Origin: Nocardiaceae bacterium
GTDB lineage: Bacteria; Actinomycetota; Actinomycetes; Mycobacteriales; Mycobacteriaceae
Assembly (NCBI GenBank): GCA_021372355.1
Contig: JAJFUQ010000263.1
Location: 1 to 45,023 of the forward strand
Reading direction: 5' to 3'
Length of the DNA: 45,023 bases
Position 1 is the stretch's first letter. Each line of letters starts with the position of its first letter. The notes under the pieces are model-generated. The model was not told the origin of the DNA. It made no database searches and worked only from the letters and a program-made list of their open reading frames with translations. The position numbers and the translations under genes were made by a program. Positions 8,020 to 18,477 of this stretch are shown in pieces.

Positions 8020-9774
8020 TCAGTCCTGCTTGGGTTTGGTCAACGAAGACAGCAGCTTCGATCCCAGCGACGCAGCGACGCCGCCGACCTTCTGCGCCAT
8101 CGCCACACCTTCGCCGATGAACTTGCTCGGGTCTGCGGCGATCTCCTGAGCCTTCTTGAGCAGCTCTTCCGGTGCGTTGACCGGGATGCTGACGCCGGCC
8201 AGTTCGGCCTGCTTCTGCAGGCCGTTGAACAGTGCGAGGCCCGTGTCCCACGCGCCGGTGAGGTCGGCGGCCTGGAGAAGGCCGGGTGCGATCGACTCGA
8301 CGTTGAGCAGCGAGATCTGCTGACTCAACAGCTCGATCGTGTTCGCCGAGGCGCCTTGCGCGACCCGCAGAAGGCTCGCCAGGACTTCCTGCTGGCCGGC
8401 TTCATCCAGGCTCGAACCAAGCAGGTCGTCGTCGTCAGCGTTCTCCGCGATGACCTCCGTGACCTTCGTCCGTGCCTCGGCCGGCATCTCGGCGGCGATG
8501 TTGAGCATCGTCGGCAGGTGCCCGCTGTCAGACGCCTGGACGAGGGCGGCCTTCATCTCGTTGGAGTCCAACGCGGCGGCCGCTGCCGTCACCCGAGCCC
8601 GGGCGGCAGGCGGCATGAGCTCGACGAGAGGCAGCAGTTGCTGCATGCGCCCGATCCGCACAGTGGCTCGAACTGCGGCATCGATCTGCGGACCAGGCAA
8701 GGCACTGATCGCGTCCGCGTAGGCGCGCTGCACGGTCGGCGAGGCGTAGGCCGACAGATGCAGAGCACCAGCCAGTGTGTTGTCGCCTGCCAACGCCGCG
8801 GCGACGACCTCTTTCCGGTGAGTCGTCGCCACCCCCGCGATGTGCTTGGCGGACTCCGCGGGCAGATACGCACCGAGTGAGAGGAGTCCGGCCCAGTCCT
8901 GGGTGTCATGGGCGGCCTGAGCCAACGCCGTCAACACGTCCGGGTTCTGGAGTTCCTTGACCCGCCCGAACCGCTGCAGCGCCGACTTGCTCATGCTCGC
9001 AGTCATCGGAAGAAACAGCCCGTACAGCTTTTCCTCGTGGGCCGCCCGGACCAGAGAACCGAGAATCGTGTCCGGCATCTGGGCGGCCATGTCGGCCAAG
9101 CGAACCCGCAGCTCAGGTTTGATCTCGGTGAACAGATTCAACGCGTGGGACCACATCCCGTGCTCTGAGGCAGCGAAGAACACGCTCGGAATGCGTCCCC
9201 AGATCAGCGGAATGATGTCGTTGAGCTTCTCTTTGTTCTCGGCGTACGTCGCAATCTTCAAGAGCGACACGTCGTCGAGGACCGGCAGGGTCGCCTCCAG
9301 AATCTCCGGCGTCACGAAGTCGACGAACTGCCCGATCGTGATCGTTTCGTCCATCGCGACGAGTGCCGGCGCCAGCTGAGCGGTCAGCTCCGGGGAGATC
9401 TTCGCAGCGATTCCACCGATCTTCCGGGGATCGACATGCGGCGAGCAGGCGGTGAGGTAGTCGAGCGGCAGCTTCGACATGAGCTTGACCGACTTGTCCT
9501 CGTCGACGAGGCCCGCCATCGCCGCGGCGAGCTTGGGCTCGAAGTACATCGGCGCAAGCTTGGCGATGATCGGCACGGGAACGAGCTTCGAGGCGGCCGC
9601 GAGGTTCTTGAGCTTGCCCTCGTTGTAGGCGAACAGCTGGTCGATGACCTGGTAGCGGAACGCCCGAAGGTCCTTGGCGCCGACGACCGCGAGGTGCTCG
9701 AGTTTGCTCACCGGCAGCCCGGTCACACGCGCCAGCTTCGCGAGCTCGGCGGAGATATCGACGAGTTCGCTCAC
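8020..9774 (-). CDS. Helical-repeat protein of unknown function
   Basis: A 584-aa protein that I do not recognise. It has no signal peptide, no membrane segment and no catalytic motif. From about residue 212 to 510 it shows a repeating unit of 40-45 residues: units begin near 212, 253, 297, 337, 380, 423 and 468, each with a Leu-rich helix, a turn often containing MP or LP, and an Ala-rich second helix (compare LLPLVELMPPAARARV and MLNIAAEMPAEARTKV). This predicts an alpha-solenoid, which usually means a protein-binding scaffold. An acidic stretch (ENADDDDLL) lies near 444-452. The GTG start at 9772-9774 overlaps the stop of the preceding 75-aa gene (GTGA), so the two are translationally coupled. 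A strong hairpin follows the stop. Possible control by the divergent TetR protein is inferred from position. Confidence 0.85.
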   Translation of the reverse strand: MSELVDISAELAKLARVTGLPVSKLEHLAVVGAKDLRAFRYQVIDQLFAYNEGKLKNLAAASKLVPVPIIAKLAPMYFEPKLAAAMAGLVDEDKSVKLMSKLPLDYLTACSPHVDPRKIGGIAAKISPELTAQLAPALVAMDETITIGQFVDFVTPEILEATLPVLDDVSLLKIATYAENKEKLNDIIPLIWGRIPSVFFAASEHGMWSHALNLFTEIKPELRVRLADMAAQMPDTILGSLVRAAHEEKLYGLFLPMTASMSKSALQRFGRVKELQNPDVLTALAQAAHDTQDWAGLLSLGAYLPAESAKHIAGVATTHRKEVVAAALAGDNTLAGALHLSAYASPTVQRAYADAISALPGPQIDAAVRATVRIGRMQQLLPLVELMPPAARARVTAAAAALDSNEMKAALVQASDSGHLPTMLNIAAEMPAEARTKVTEVIAENADDDDLLGSSLDEAGQQEVLASLLRVAQGASANTIELLSQQISLLNVESIAPGLLQAADLTGAWDTGLALFNGLQKQAELAGVSIPVNAPEELLKKAQEIAADPSKFIGEGVAMAQKVGGVAASLGSKLLSSLTKPKQD

Positions 9775-9998
9775 TTCGCCGCACCTCCGACGATCGCGCG
9801 GACGGGCGCCCGCAGCATCAAAGGCAGGGCGCTGATCGAAGCTTCGGTCGATTCGTCGATCGCCGCGCCCTGGGTGCGCTTGATGTCCCGAAGGGCTACC
9901 GCGAGGTCCTTGATCTGTTCATGGGACAGCTTTGCGAAACCATCCGGTGGCGGGGCACCGAGTTCGGCCGCGAGGTCCTTCATCGCACTACTGGGCAT
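9771..9998 (-). CDS. Small hypothetical protein coupled to the helical-repeat protein
   Basis: A 75-aa protein with no recognised family. It contains an amphipathic N-terminal segment, a central helix LSHEQIKDLAVALRDIKRTQ, and a C-terminal LPLMLRAPVRAIVGGAAK that is hydrophobic and basic and might touch the membrane or a partner. ATG 9996-9998 has GGAG seven bases upstream; a second ATG lies five codons later. Its stop overlaps the start of the 584-aa gene by four bases, so equimolar production and a shared complex are likely by analogy with other coupled pairs. The gene is first in its transcript, divergent from the TetR regulator. Confidence 0.72.
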   Translation of the reverse strand: MPSSAMKDLAAELGAPPPDGFAKLSHEQIKDLAVALRDIKRTQGAAIDESTEASISALPLMLRAPVRAIVGGAAK

Positions 9999-10019
9999 GA
10001 GACATCTCCGATTTCGAAA

Positions 10020-10036
10020 CGCCGGCTCGACCGGCG
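10020..10036. repeat. Inverted repeat upstream of the 75-aa gene
   Basis: CGCCGG-ctcga-CCGGCG, perfect six-base arms, 22 bases before the start codon of the 75-aa gene. It could be an operator or a hairpin in the leader. Short GC arms are common in such genomes, so weight is low. Confidence 0.35.
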
Positions 10037-10146
10037 GACTGGCTCGAATCGGACCCTAGTCGGCAACCAAGATCGACATCGGGTTTTCTCGACACGACCA
10101 ACGGATCTTGGAGACCGCTACTAAGGGCTCGGGTGCACGGTCACGC

Positions 10147-10171
10147 CGGTTAAGATAATCCCGATTAACCG
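10147..10171. promoter_or_regulatory. Candidate TetR operator (CGGTTAA-N11-TTAACCG)
   Basis: Perfect inverted repeat with seven-base arms CGGTTAA (10147-10153) and TTAACCG (10165-10171) around an 11-base centre, 25 bases before the TetR start codon. It is notably AT-rich for this genome, and the left arm is followed by GATAAT, which resembles a -10 element. Size and position fit an autoregulatory TetR operator that could also control the divergent 75-aa/584-aa operon. Binding is inferred, not shown. Confidence 0.6.
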
Positions 10172-10196
10172 AGTTGTCGCTATCGAGAGGTGACAG

Positions 10197-10775
10197 GTGA
10201 CCAGCGCACCGACGCGCCGGGAGCAGCTCAAGGCCGACCGCCGAGCGCAGCTCCTCCGCGAAGGAGCTCGCCTCATCGCCGAGCGCGGCTTCAATGGGAC
10301 CCGGATGGAGGATCTCGGTGCCGCGGTCGGCATCAGCGGCCCCGCCCTTTACCGGCATTTCCCGAACAAGGAAGCCCTGCTGGTCGAGCTTCTCGAGGGT
10401 TTCAGCGACAGATTGCTCGCCGGCGGTTCCGCGGTCGTCGCGGCCGATGCCCCCGCGGACGCGCTCGGGCATCTCATCGACTTCCATCTGGAGTTCGCGC
10501 TCGGCGATCGGGACATCATCCGGATTCAGGACCGCGAGCTCGAGACGATGCCCCTCGAAGCGCGAACCAGGGTGCGCCGGACTCAGCGTCAGTACGTCGA
10601 ACTCTGGGTTGGCGTCCTGTGCGCTCTCGGGCCGGAGTTGTCCGAAGCGGACGCCCGCACGCGCGCGCACGCCGTCTTCGGACTCCTCAACTCGACGCCG
10701 CACAGTGCGAAATCCGCGCCGCAGAATGCCCGCGCGACCTTGCGCGCGATGGCACTCGCGGCGCTGTCCGCCTAG
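10197..10775 (+). CDS. TetR/AcrR-family transcriptional regulator
   Basis: A 192-aa regulator. The N-terminal helix-turn-helix is clear: REGARLIAERGFNGTRMEDLGAAVGISGPALYRHF spans about residues 21-55 and contains the family signature (GISGPALYRHF, then NKEALL). The C-terminal ligand domain is alpha-helical and not specific enough to name an inducer. GTG 10197 is used, with AGAGG just upstream. It is divergent from the 75-aa/584-aa operon and convergent with the MftF-like gene, whose stop overlaps its 3' end by four bases (10772-10775). The palindrome at 10147-10171 suggests autoregulation. MftR of mycofactocin clusters is also a TetR protein, but with no mftA-mftE present I do not call this MftR. 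Confidence 0.9.
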   Translation: MTSAPTRREQLKADRRAQLLREGARLIAERGFNGTRMEDLGAAVGISGPALYRHFPNKEALLVELLEGFSDRLLAGGSAVVAADAPADALGHLIDFHLEFALGDRDIIRIQDRELETMPLEARTRVRRTQRQYVELWVGVLCALGPELSEADARTRAHAVFGLLNSTPHSAKSAPQNARATLRAMALAALSA

Positions 10776-12160
10776 CGCACGTTCGGCCGCAGCGCCTCAG
10801 CATTACGCGAGTCGAAGACGCCCGCCCACAACCCGGCGCCGTAGGCGAGGTCGTCGGCGCGCTTGAGGGCGATGTAGCGAACCGGGTCGAGCGTGCCGTT
10901 GTTGCGGTAGCGGAACCAGTCGACCGCGCCTTCGGCGATCGCGGCCGCGACGGCAACCTTGCGGATGCGCGGTGAAACCACCATGGCCACCGCGGTCACC
11001 GGCCAGTACTGGCGGAACATCGCCGACACCAGCCGCCAGAATCCGAACGCGAATCCTTGCCCGGTGTAGATCGCCGCGACCTTCGTCTTGCCGTCCACAT
11101 CCGAGAACACGGTCCGCATCCGCACGACGGCACCCACGAACGTCAGAAGGGCCGCAAGCCAGCCCACGCGGGTCAGAGAGGCCAGCAGGAGACCCGCCGC
11201 AGCGGTCGACGGCGAGATCGTCACCGGCGACACCATCCCCGGGTGACGCTCACCGAGGCGCGCGGATGCGGCGCCTGCACGGGCCTTGCGCTGCAACCAC
11301 TGGCGGACCGATTCCGAACTGTCCTGGTCCACGTGCGCGGCCGGTTCGTAGCGCAGTCGCCAGCCCGCACGCTCGAGACGCATGCAGACGTCGATGTCCT
11401 CGGCGACGTTGATGATCTCGTCGAACCCGCCCTCTTCGAGCAACGCCTCCCGGCGCAGAAGCACCGCCGCGCTCGGCACGTACGTGACGACCCCACGGGA
11501 CTCGATGGCCGATTCGCGACGCCCCAGGTCAAACGCCGTGCGACCGCTCTCGTAGCGGGACAGCAGGTTCGCATCCGGGTCAAGGCGAAGCATGCGGGGC
11601 GCGACGAGCGCAACGGACGGGTCGCTGAAGTGGCTCAACATCAGCTCGAGCCACCCGTTCTTCGGCACCACGTCCGCGTCCAGGAAGGCAACGAAATCAG
11701 TTGTTGCGGCGCGTAATCCAGTGTTTCGTGCAGCTGCTGGCCCACGGGCGATCTCGTGCCGGATCACCGAGACGCGGCAGCGCGCCTCCGCGATGATCCG
11801 CGCGGGATCGTCGGACGCATCGTCGACGACGATGACATTGTGGCCGCGCAAAACCGAAAGAAGTCGATTCAATCCGGCCGTATTGTTTCGGACCGGAATG
11901 ATCACCGTGACATCCCCCATTGACGGGGAGAGTTCCGGACGTGGATTTGCAACGCCCGAATCGAGCAGTCGTCGGGCGACGACCGCAGATTTCGGGTCCG
12001 AGACCCGGAGATATCCGTCGCCGATCATCGAGGCTGCAGACGGAGTCAGCTTGAGCAATTTCATCGGCATTCCACCGAAGAGAACCTGACCGCCACTGTA
12101 GCTACGAACGGCGGGATCGATCCTTACTCCAAACCCGTTTGGGAGACGACCCTGGCGCAT
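10772..12160 (-). CDS. MftF-like mycofactocin-system glycosyltransferase
   Basis: A 462-aa GT2 enzyme closely resembling MftF, which adds glucose units to mycofactocin. The MftF-type N-terminal segment LPNGFGVRIDP...GGQVLFGG precedes the GT-A core: DVTVIIPVRNN (about 83-93), VVDDASDDP, the DxD motif LDADVVP (about 160-166), and AEDIDVCMRL (about 253-262). Hydrophobic C-terminal segments (AAAGLLLASLTRVGWLAALLTF and later) suggest membrane association. The start is debatable: the frame is open to a GTG at 12344-12346, but no upstream start has a ribosome-binding site. I chose ATG 12158-12160 because it overlaps the stop of a 20-codon leader ORF and gives the usual MftF length. None of mftA-mftE is in the window, so it may act on another acceptor or serve a remote mft locus. 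Confidence 0.82.
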   Translation of the reverse strand: MRQGRLPNGFGVRIDPAVRSYSGGQVLFGGMPMKLLKLTPSAASMIGDGYLRVSDPKSAVVARRLLDSGVANPRPELSPSMGDVTVIIPVRNNTAGLNRLLSVLRGHNVIVVDDASDDPARIIAEARCRVSVIRHEIARGPAAARNTGLRAATTDFVAFLDADVVPKNGWLELMLSHFSDPSVALVAPRMLRLDPDANLLSRYESGRTAFDLGRRESAIESRGVVTYVPSAAVLLRREALLEEGGFDEIINVAEDIDVCMRLERAGWRLRYEPAAHVDQDSSESVRQWLQRKARAGAASARLGERHPGMVSPVTISPSTAAAGLLLASLTRVGWLAALLTFVGAVVRMRTVFSDVDGKTKVAAIYTGQGFAFGFWRLVSAMFRQYWPVTAVAMVVSPRIRKVAVAAAIAEGAVDWFRYRNNGTLDPVRYIALKRADDLAYGAGLWAGVFDSRNAEALRPNVR

Positions 12161-12222
12161 CAGGCGATCGTATTCAACTTCGTCTGAAGCGTCGGCAGTT
12201 GCAGAAAATTGACCACGTTCAT
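12160..12222 (-). CDS. Candidate 20-residue leader peptide, coupled to the MftF-like gene
   Basis: A short ORF begins at ATG 12220-12222 with GAGGAG eight bases upstream (12231-12236), encodes 20 residues beginning MNVVNFLQLP, and ends in TGA sharing its last base with the ATG of the MftF-like gene (TGATG). The site and overlap suggest translational coupling. The peptide does not resemble MftA, which ends in a Val-Tyr core. It may only load ribosomes. No conservation data are available here. Confidence 0.4.
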   Translation of the reverse strand: MNVVNFLQLPTLQTKLNTIA

Positions 12223-12373
12223 TCGCCCAACTCCTCGGCGACCGAAATTTGGAATCACAACCGTCACCCGAATCGACAACAATGCACGCCTTGCACACTC
12301 GTAAAGCGATGCGCGATTCGGCTCGTTCCACTATGGCACGCGCCACAGTGAGGGGGAACCGCCGGGCTCGTGG

Positions 12374-13093
12374 TCAAAGAGCTCGAAGGCGGGCGCGCGT
12401 CGCCGCGTCCAAATGCTCGGTCGCATAACTCAGCGCCGTGCGGCCCATTTGCCGAGCGTGAGTTTCCAGAAACGTGATCAACATTTCCGAGCCCACCCGC
12501 TTGCCCATATGTCGGAGTGACCAACCGACGGCTTTCTGAATGAGATCGCGACGATCGGCAAGCAATTGAGACGCCAGCGCAAGCGTCACCGACGGGTCTC
12601 CCGCATCGCAGAATGCGAATGACGCGATTACCGCAACGCGTCGATGCCAGAGATCCTCACGTTCGGCAAGATCAAAAAGCAATTGCGGCGACTGCCCCAA
12701 AAGCGAACGTCCGACAATGACCGCAGCCGACGAATCGACGAGATCCCAGTTGTTGATTCGACCGTGCTCGACCGCTTCCAGATAGTCCGACAGGATGCGC
12801 TGCCGGGTCTCCGAATCCCCACGCCGAAGCGCGATCTCGAATTGCCGAACGAGAATCAACACGCCGGCGAGGCGATGTTCATGAACCTCGCTGGCGAGCA
12901 GTGAATCGATTTCGGTCGGCGCCAGATTGGCGAATTTCTTGACCACCGTTCGCGTCTGCGGAACCCGTACGCCGAGGAAAACGTCGCCTTCGCCGTACTC
13001 CCCCGGACCGGTCTTGAAGTAGCGCGCGGCACCGGTCGCATACTCGGGGTCCGCGAACGCAGCGAGCGCTGCCTCGACCTCCGCGGCGGTCAT
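12374..13093 (-). CDS. AlkD-like DNA alkylation repair protein
   Basis: A 239-aa all-helical HEAT-like protein of the DNA alkylation repair family, glycosylases that excise N3- and N7-alkylpurines without base flipping. Family features in order: the N-terminal YFKTGPGEYGEGDVFLGVRVP segment (about 25-45), REFEIALR-like helix, NNWDLVDSSAAVIVG (about 113-128; the WDLVD motif includes the conserved Asp), the DLWHRRVAVIASF segment, and DLIQKAVGWSLRHMGK (about 184-199). Length matches the family. The ATG at 13091-13093 overlaps the racemase stop codon by one base (TGATG), so the two genes are coupled. Catalytic competence is inferred from the conserved WDLVD and HRR segments. Confidence 0.9.
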   Translation of the reverse strand: MTAAEVEAALAAFADPEYATGAARYFKTGPGEYGEGDVFLGVRVPQTRTVVKKFANLAPTEIDSLLASEVHEHRLAGVLILVRQFEIALRRGDSETRQRILSDYLEAVEHGRINNWDLVDSSAAVIVGRSLLGQSPQLLFDLAEREDLWHRRVAVIASFAFCDAGDPSVTLALASQLLADRRDLIQKAVGWSLRHMGKRVGSEMLITFLETHARQMGRTALSYATEHLDAATRARLRAL

Positions 13094-13848
13094 CAGCCGA
13101 GAATCCGGCCCGGTTCGAATTGGGCGGCCGCATCGGGCAGTGCGCCCGGTACGCCACTGTGGAACACGTCGACAGTTCCGTGCCCGCTCTCGCCCCCGCC
13201 GCCGATCTCGTCGATACGCCGCAGAGTCTGCTTCGCGACCGCATTCGCACTGTCGAAGATCTTCACTTTGCCGCCCAGCGCGCGCACGATGCGTTCCTCG
13301 ACGAGCGGGTAGTGCGTGCAGCCCAGCACGACGCCTTCGACGTCTGGCGGCGTTATGGCGGCCGCCGCAGCGATGGCCGCGTCGATCTCGGTCCAGTTTC
13401 CGCGGTCGATCGCGTCGGCGAGTCCGTGGCAGGCGACTCCGGTGACCTCCGCGCCGTTACCGAACTCCTCGATGAGGTCTGCCTGATACTGGCTAGCCGT
13501 CGTCGCGGCGGTCGCCCAGATGGCGATCTTCGAGCACTCCGCAGCCGCGGGTTTGATGGCCGGCACGGTGCCGATCACGGGGATCTTCGGTCCGAGTTCC
13601 TCGCGAACCACGTCGAGTGCGGTCACGCTCGCGGTGTTGCACGGCAGCACCACGACCTTGGCACCGAGCGAAACGGCTTCCCAGGCGGTCGACACCACAC
13701 GCTTCTGGACCCACTCCGCCGGCTTCGGACCCCACGGAGCACCGTCCGGATCGGTGAAAAGCAAAAGGTCAAGGCCCGGCCGCAGCTTCCGCAACCACGC
13801 GGACGTGGTCAACAGGCCGAGTCCGGAGTCGATGAGCGCGACGATCAC
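13093..13848 (-). CDS. Glutamate racemase-family protein (divergent MurI paralogue)
   Basis: A 251-aa Asp/Glu racemase-fold protein. Both catalytic cysteines are present: PCNTAS (Cys about 70) and LGCTHYPLVE (Cys about 177), with the N-terminal LIDSGLG motif (Asp7-Ser8-Gly9). However the usual DxxxxPYG segment of MurI, which binds substrate, reads FTDPDGAPWGPKP. Canonical MurI supplies D-glutamate for peptidoglycan; this protein may be a paralogue with another substrate. GTG 13846-13848 is the only credible start, since an in-frame TAA lies four codons upstream; its ribosome-binding site is poor. It is coupled by a one-base overlap to the AlkD-like gene. It lies 23 bases after the GT2 pseudogene. 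Confidence 0.8.
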   Translation of the reverse strand: MIVALIDSGLGLLTTSAWLRKLRPGLDLLLFTDPDGAPWGPKPAEWVQKRVVSTAWEAVSLGAKVVVLPCNTASVTALDVVREELGPKIPVIGTVPAIKPAAAECSKIAIWATAATTASQYQADLIEEFGNGAEVTGVACHGLADAIDRGNWTEIDAAIAAAAAITPPDVEGVVLGCTHYPLVEERIVRALGGKVKIFDSANAVAKQTLRRIDEIGGGGESGHGTVDVFHSGVPGALPDAAAQFEPGRILG

Positions 13849-13871
13849 GCCTCGAATTTACCGGTAAGGAG

Positions 13872-14780
13872 TCAGGCTGGTTTGTTGTCCCGGCCCTCGC
13901 GCTGCCGTTTGAAGGCATTGCGGGCCTTGAACTTGCCGACACTGAACCCGGTCTCGCGCATCCACTCGCGCCGATTCAAGCCCGTCAGCCAGATCGGGAG
14001 GCCGGGATTGCTCATGACCAGGTAGACGACCCGTCGGACCCAGTCCTTGCGCGAGAGGGGCGGAAATCATCGGGTCCGAATTCCTCGGCGAGCTGTTCCG
14101 AGGCCCAGCCTTGCGCCCGCCCTTGGCGATAGAGGCTGCGGAATGTCGTGCGATACCGGTAGGCGACCAATTCCTCGAGGATGAACCCGAGCCGGTACCC
14201 GTTCTTCTGTGCGCGAATCGAGAATTCGACGTCCTGGCTCGCACCGAAGCGCTCGTCCATGCCATCAAGTTGGCGGTAGACGTCGGGCCAGACAACGAGG
14301 CTGAACCCGGCGGCGTGGCGATAGTTCTTGGTCGTGCAGTGCAGTTCAATCGGAGGCGGTGGCCGCCAGGGATAAGCTGCGTTGAGCGTCCGCGCTTCGC
14401 CGGTGCTGCCAACGAGGTCGTAATCGGGAGCGATGTCAACGAGCCGCTCCAACCAGGTGGGCTTGACGACGTCATCGACATCGCAGAAAACGAGCAGTTA
14501 GCCGGTCGCATTCTTCGCGCCGACATTACGTGCGTAGGCAGATCCCTTGAGCTGCGACGAATCCACCCATTTCATCGAGAGCTTCTCTCGGAGAGGATGG
14601 TTCGCGATGTGATCGGGAAGTCCGTCGGTCGAACCGTTGTCACTGATGATGACCTCGGCGGGGCGATAGGTCTGTCGATCCAGACCTATCGAGTTGCTCG
14701 TCGATGGTTTCTCGACAGTTGAACACCGGAATAATCACGGAGATGACCTGGCGTTTGGGTCGGAAAACTTCCTGACCCAT
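13872..14780 (-). pseudogene. Broken GT2 family glycosyltransferase
   Basis: Remains of a glycosyltransferase family 2 gene. Read from ATG 14778-14780 (or TTG 14793-14795, which has a better GAGG site), the protein begins GQEVFRPKRQVISVIIPVFNC. The frame is then lost near 14665-14697; the next frame gives RQTYRPAEVIISDNGSTDG and ends at TAA 14498-14500 exactly where family sequence should continue (ATG-stop-LLVFCDVDDVV, the DxD region). After the stop the frame continues through RHAAGFSLVVWPDVYRQLDG and ASQDVEFSIRAQKNGYRLGF, then shifts again near 14055-14067, and the original C-terminus (MSNPGLPIWLTGLNRREWMR) is read to TGA 13872-13874. Two frameshifts plus one nonsense codon mean it is inactive. 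The rest is still easy to read, so decay looks recent. Confidence 0.85.
14665..14690. repeat. Perfect 10-base inverted repeat at the frameshift of the GT2 pseudogene
   Basis: GATAGGTCTG (14665-14674) and CAGACCTATC (14681-14690) are perfect reverse complements around TCGATC. The first frame loss of the pseudogene falls in or next to this repeat. Confidence 0.8.
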
Positions 14781-14915
14781 GGGTTTATTGCCCAAAATCG
14801 TCCTCACCTGCGATTTGGGATTGCCACACTTGTCGGCACTTTCTCTACCGACAAGTTACCGATTCCTTACCCCGATCTGCGAATCTGCACACCTTGGTTC
14901 TTATCTGGACATGAC

Positions 14916-14947
14916 AAAAGCCCCGGACCCGAAGGTCCAGGGCTTTT
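14916..14947 (-). terminator. Rho-independent terminator of the str operon (after tuf)
   Basis: Stem AAAAGCCCCGGACC / GGTCCAGGGCTTTT with one mismatch and a CGAA-type tetraloop, 23 bases downstream of the tuf stop codon. The minus-strand 3' arm runs into TTTTGT. A-rich and T-rich ends on both sides mean it could stop transcription from either direction. Confidence 0.85.
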
Positions 14948-14970
14948 GCTCAATGTGAGTCTAAAGCGAC

Positions 14971-16161
<1,191 letters not shown>

Positions 16162-16293
16162 TTTCGTCCTCCCTGGACTTGTTCGTGCCCGCCGGTTGAC
16201 GGGCGCTTTTGGGGGTTTCTCTTTCGGCTATTAAAGCCGATGGGCTAGTTGGCAGGTTAATCGGGTGGCAACCGTGATCACCACCCGATTTGA
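16162..16293 (-). promoter_or_regulatory. fusA-tuf intergenic hairpins
   Basis: Within 132 bases lie three inverted repeats: AATCGGGTGG/CCACCCGATT (16259-16268 with 16281-16290) straight after the fusA stop, TCGGCT/AGCCGA (16224-16229 with 16235-16240), and GCCCG/CGGGC near 16188-16206. The first could attenuate or process the fusA transcript. No confident -35/-10 pair is seen. Confidence 0.4.
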
Positions 16294-18396
<2,103 letters not shown>

Positions 18397-18437
18397 GGGA
18401 TTCCTTCGCCGTTAGAGAGAAAGTCTTGTTGCGGTGG

Positions 18438-18472
18438 TCCCGCCCGCCCGGCACGAAGCCGAGCGGGCGGGA
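18438..18472 (-). promoter_or_regulatory. Strong hairpin between rpsG and fusA
   Basis: TCCCGCCCGC/GCGGGCGGGA (18438-18447 with 18463-18472) plus an inner CGGC/GCCG stem after one mismatch, loop ACGAA. It lies six bases after the rpsG stop. No T tract follows on the minus strand, so it may stabilise or process mRNA or reduce readthrough rather than end transcription. Confidence 0.6.
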
Positions 18473-18477
18473 ACAAA

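Noticed and set aside
10197..10775. Calling the TetR protein MftR because it borders an MftF-like gene
   Set aside because: The genes converge rather than form an operon, and no mftA-mftE is present; TetR proteins are too common for the name.
10772..12346. Long version of the MftF-like protein starting at GTG 12344
   Set aside because: No ribosome-binding site, a non-MftF extension of 62 residues, and a coupled leader ORF points to ATG 12160. Kept as an alternative in the entry.
13858..14526. 222-codon minus-strand frame over the GT2 pseudogene
   Set aside because: Out of frame with the glycosyltransferase remnants and extremely Ser/Pro/Arg-rich; a shadow that survives because the true frame is broken.
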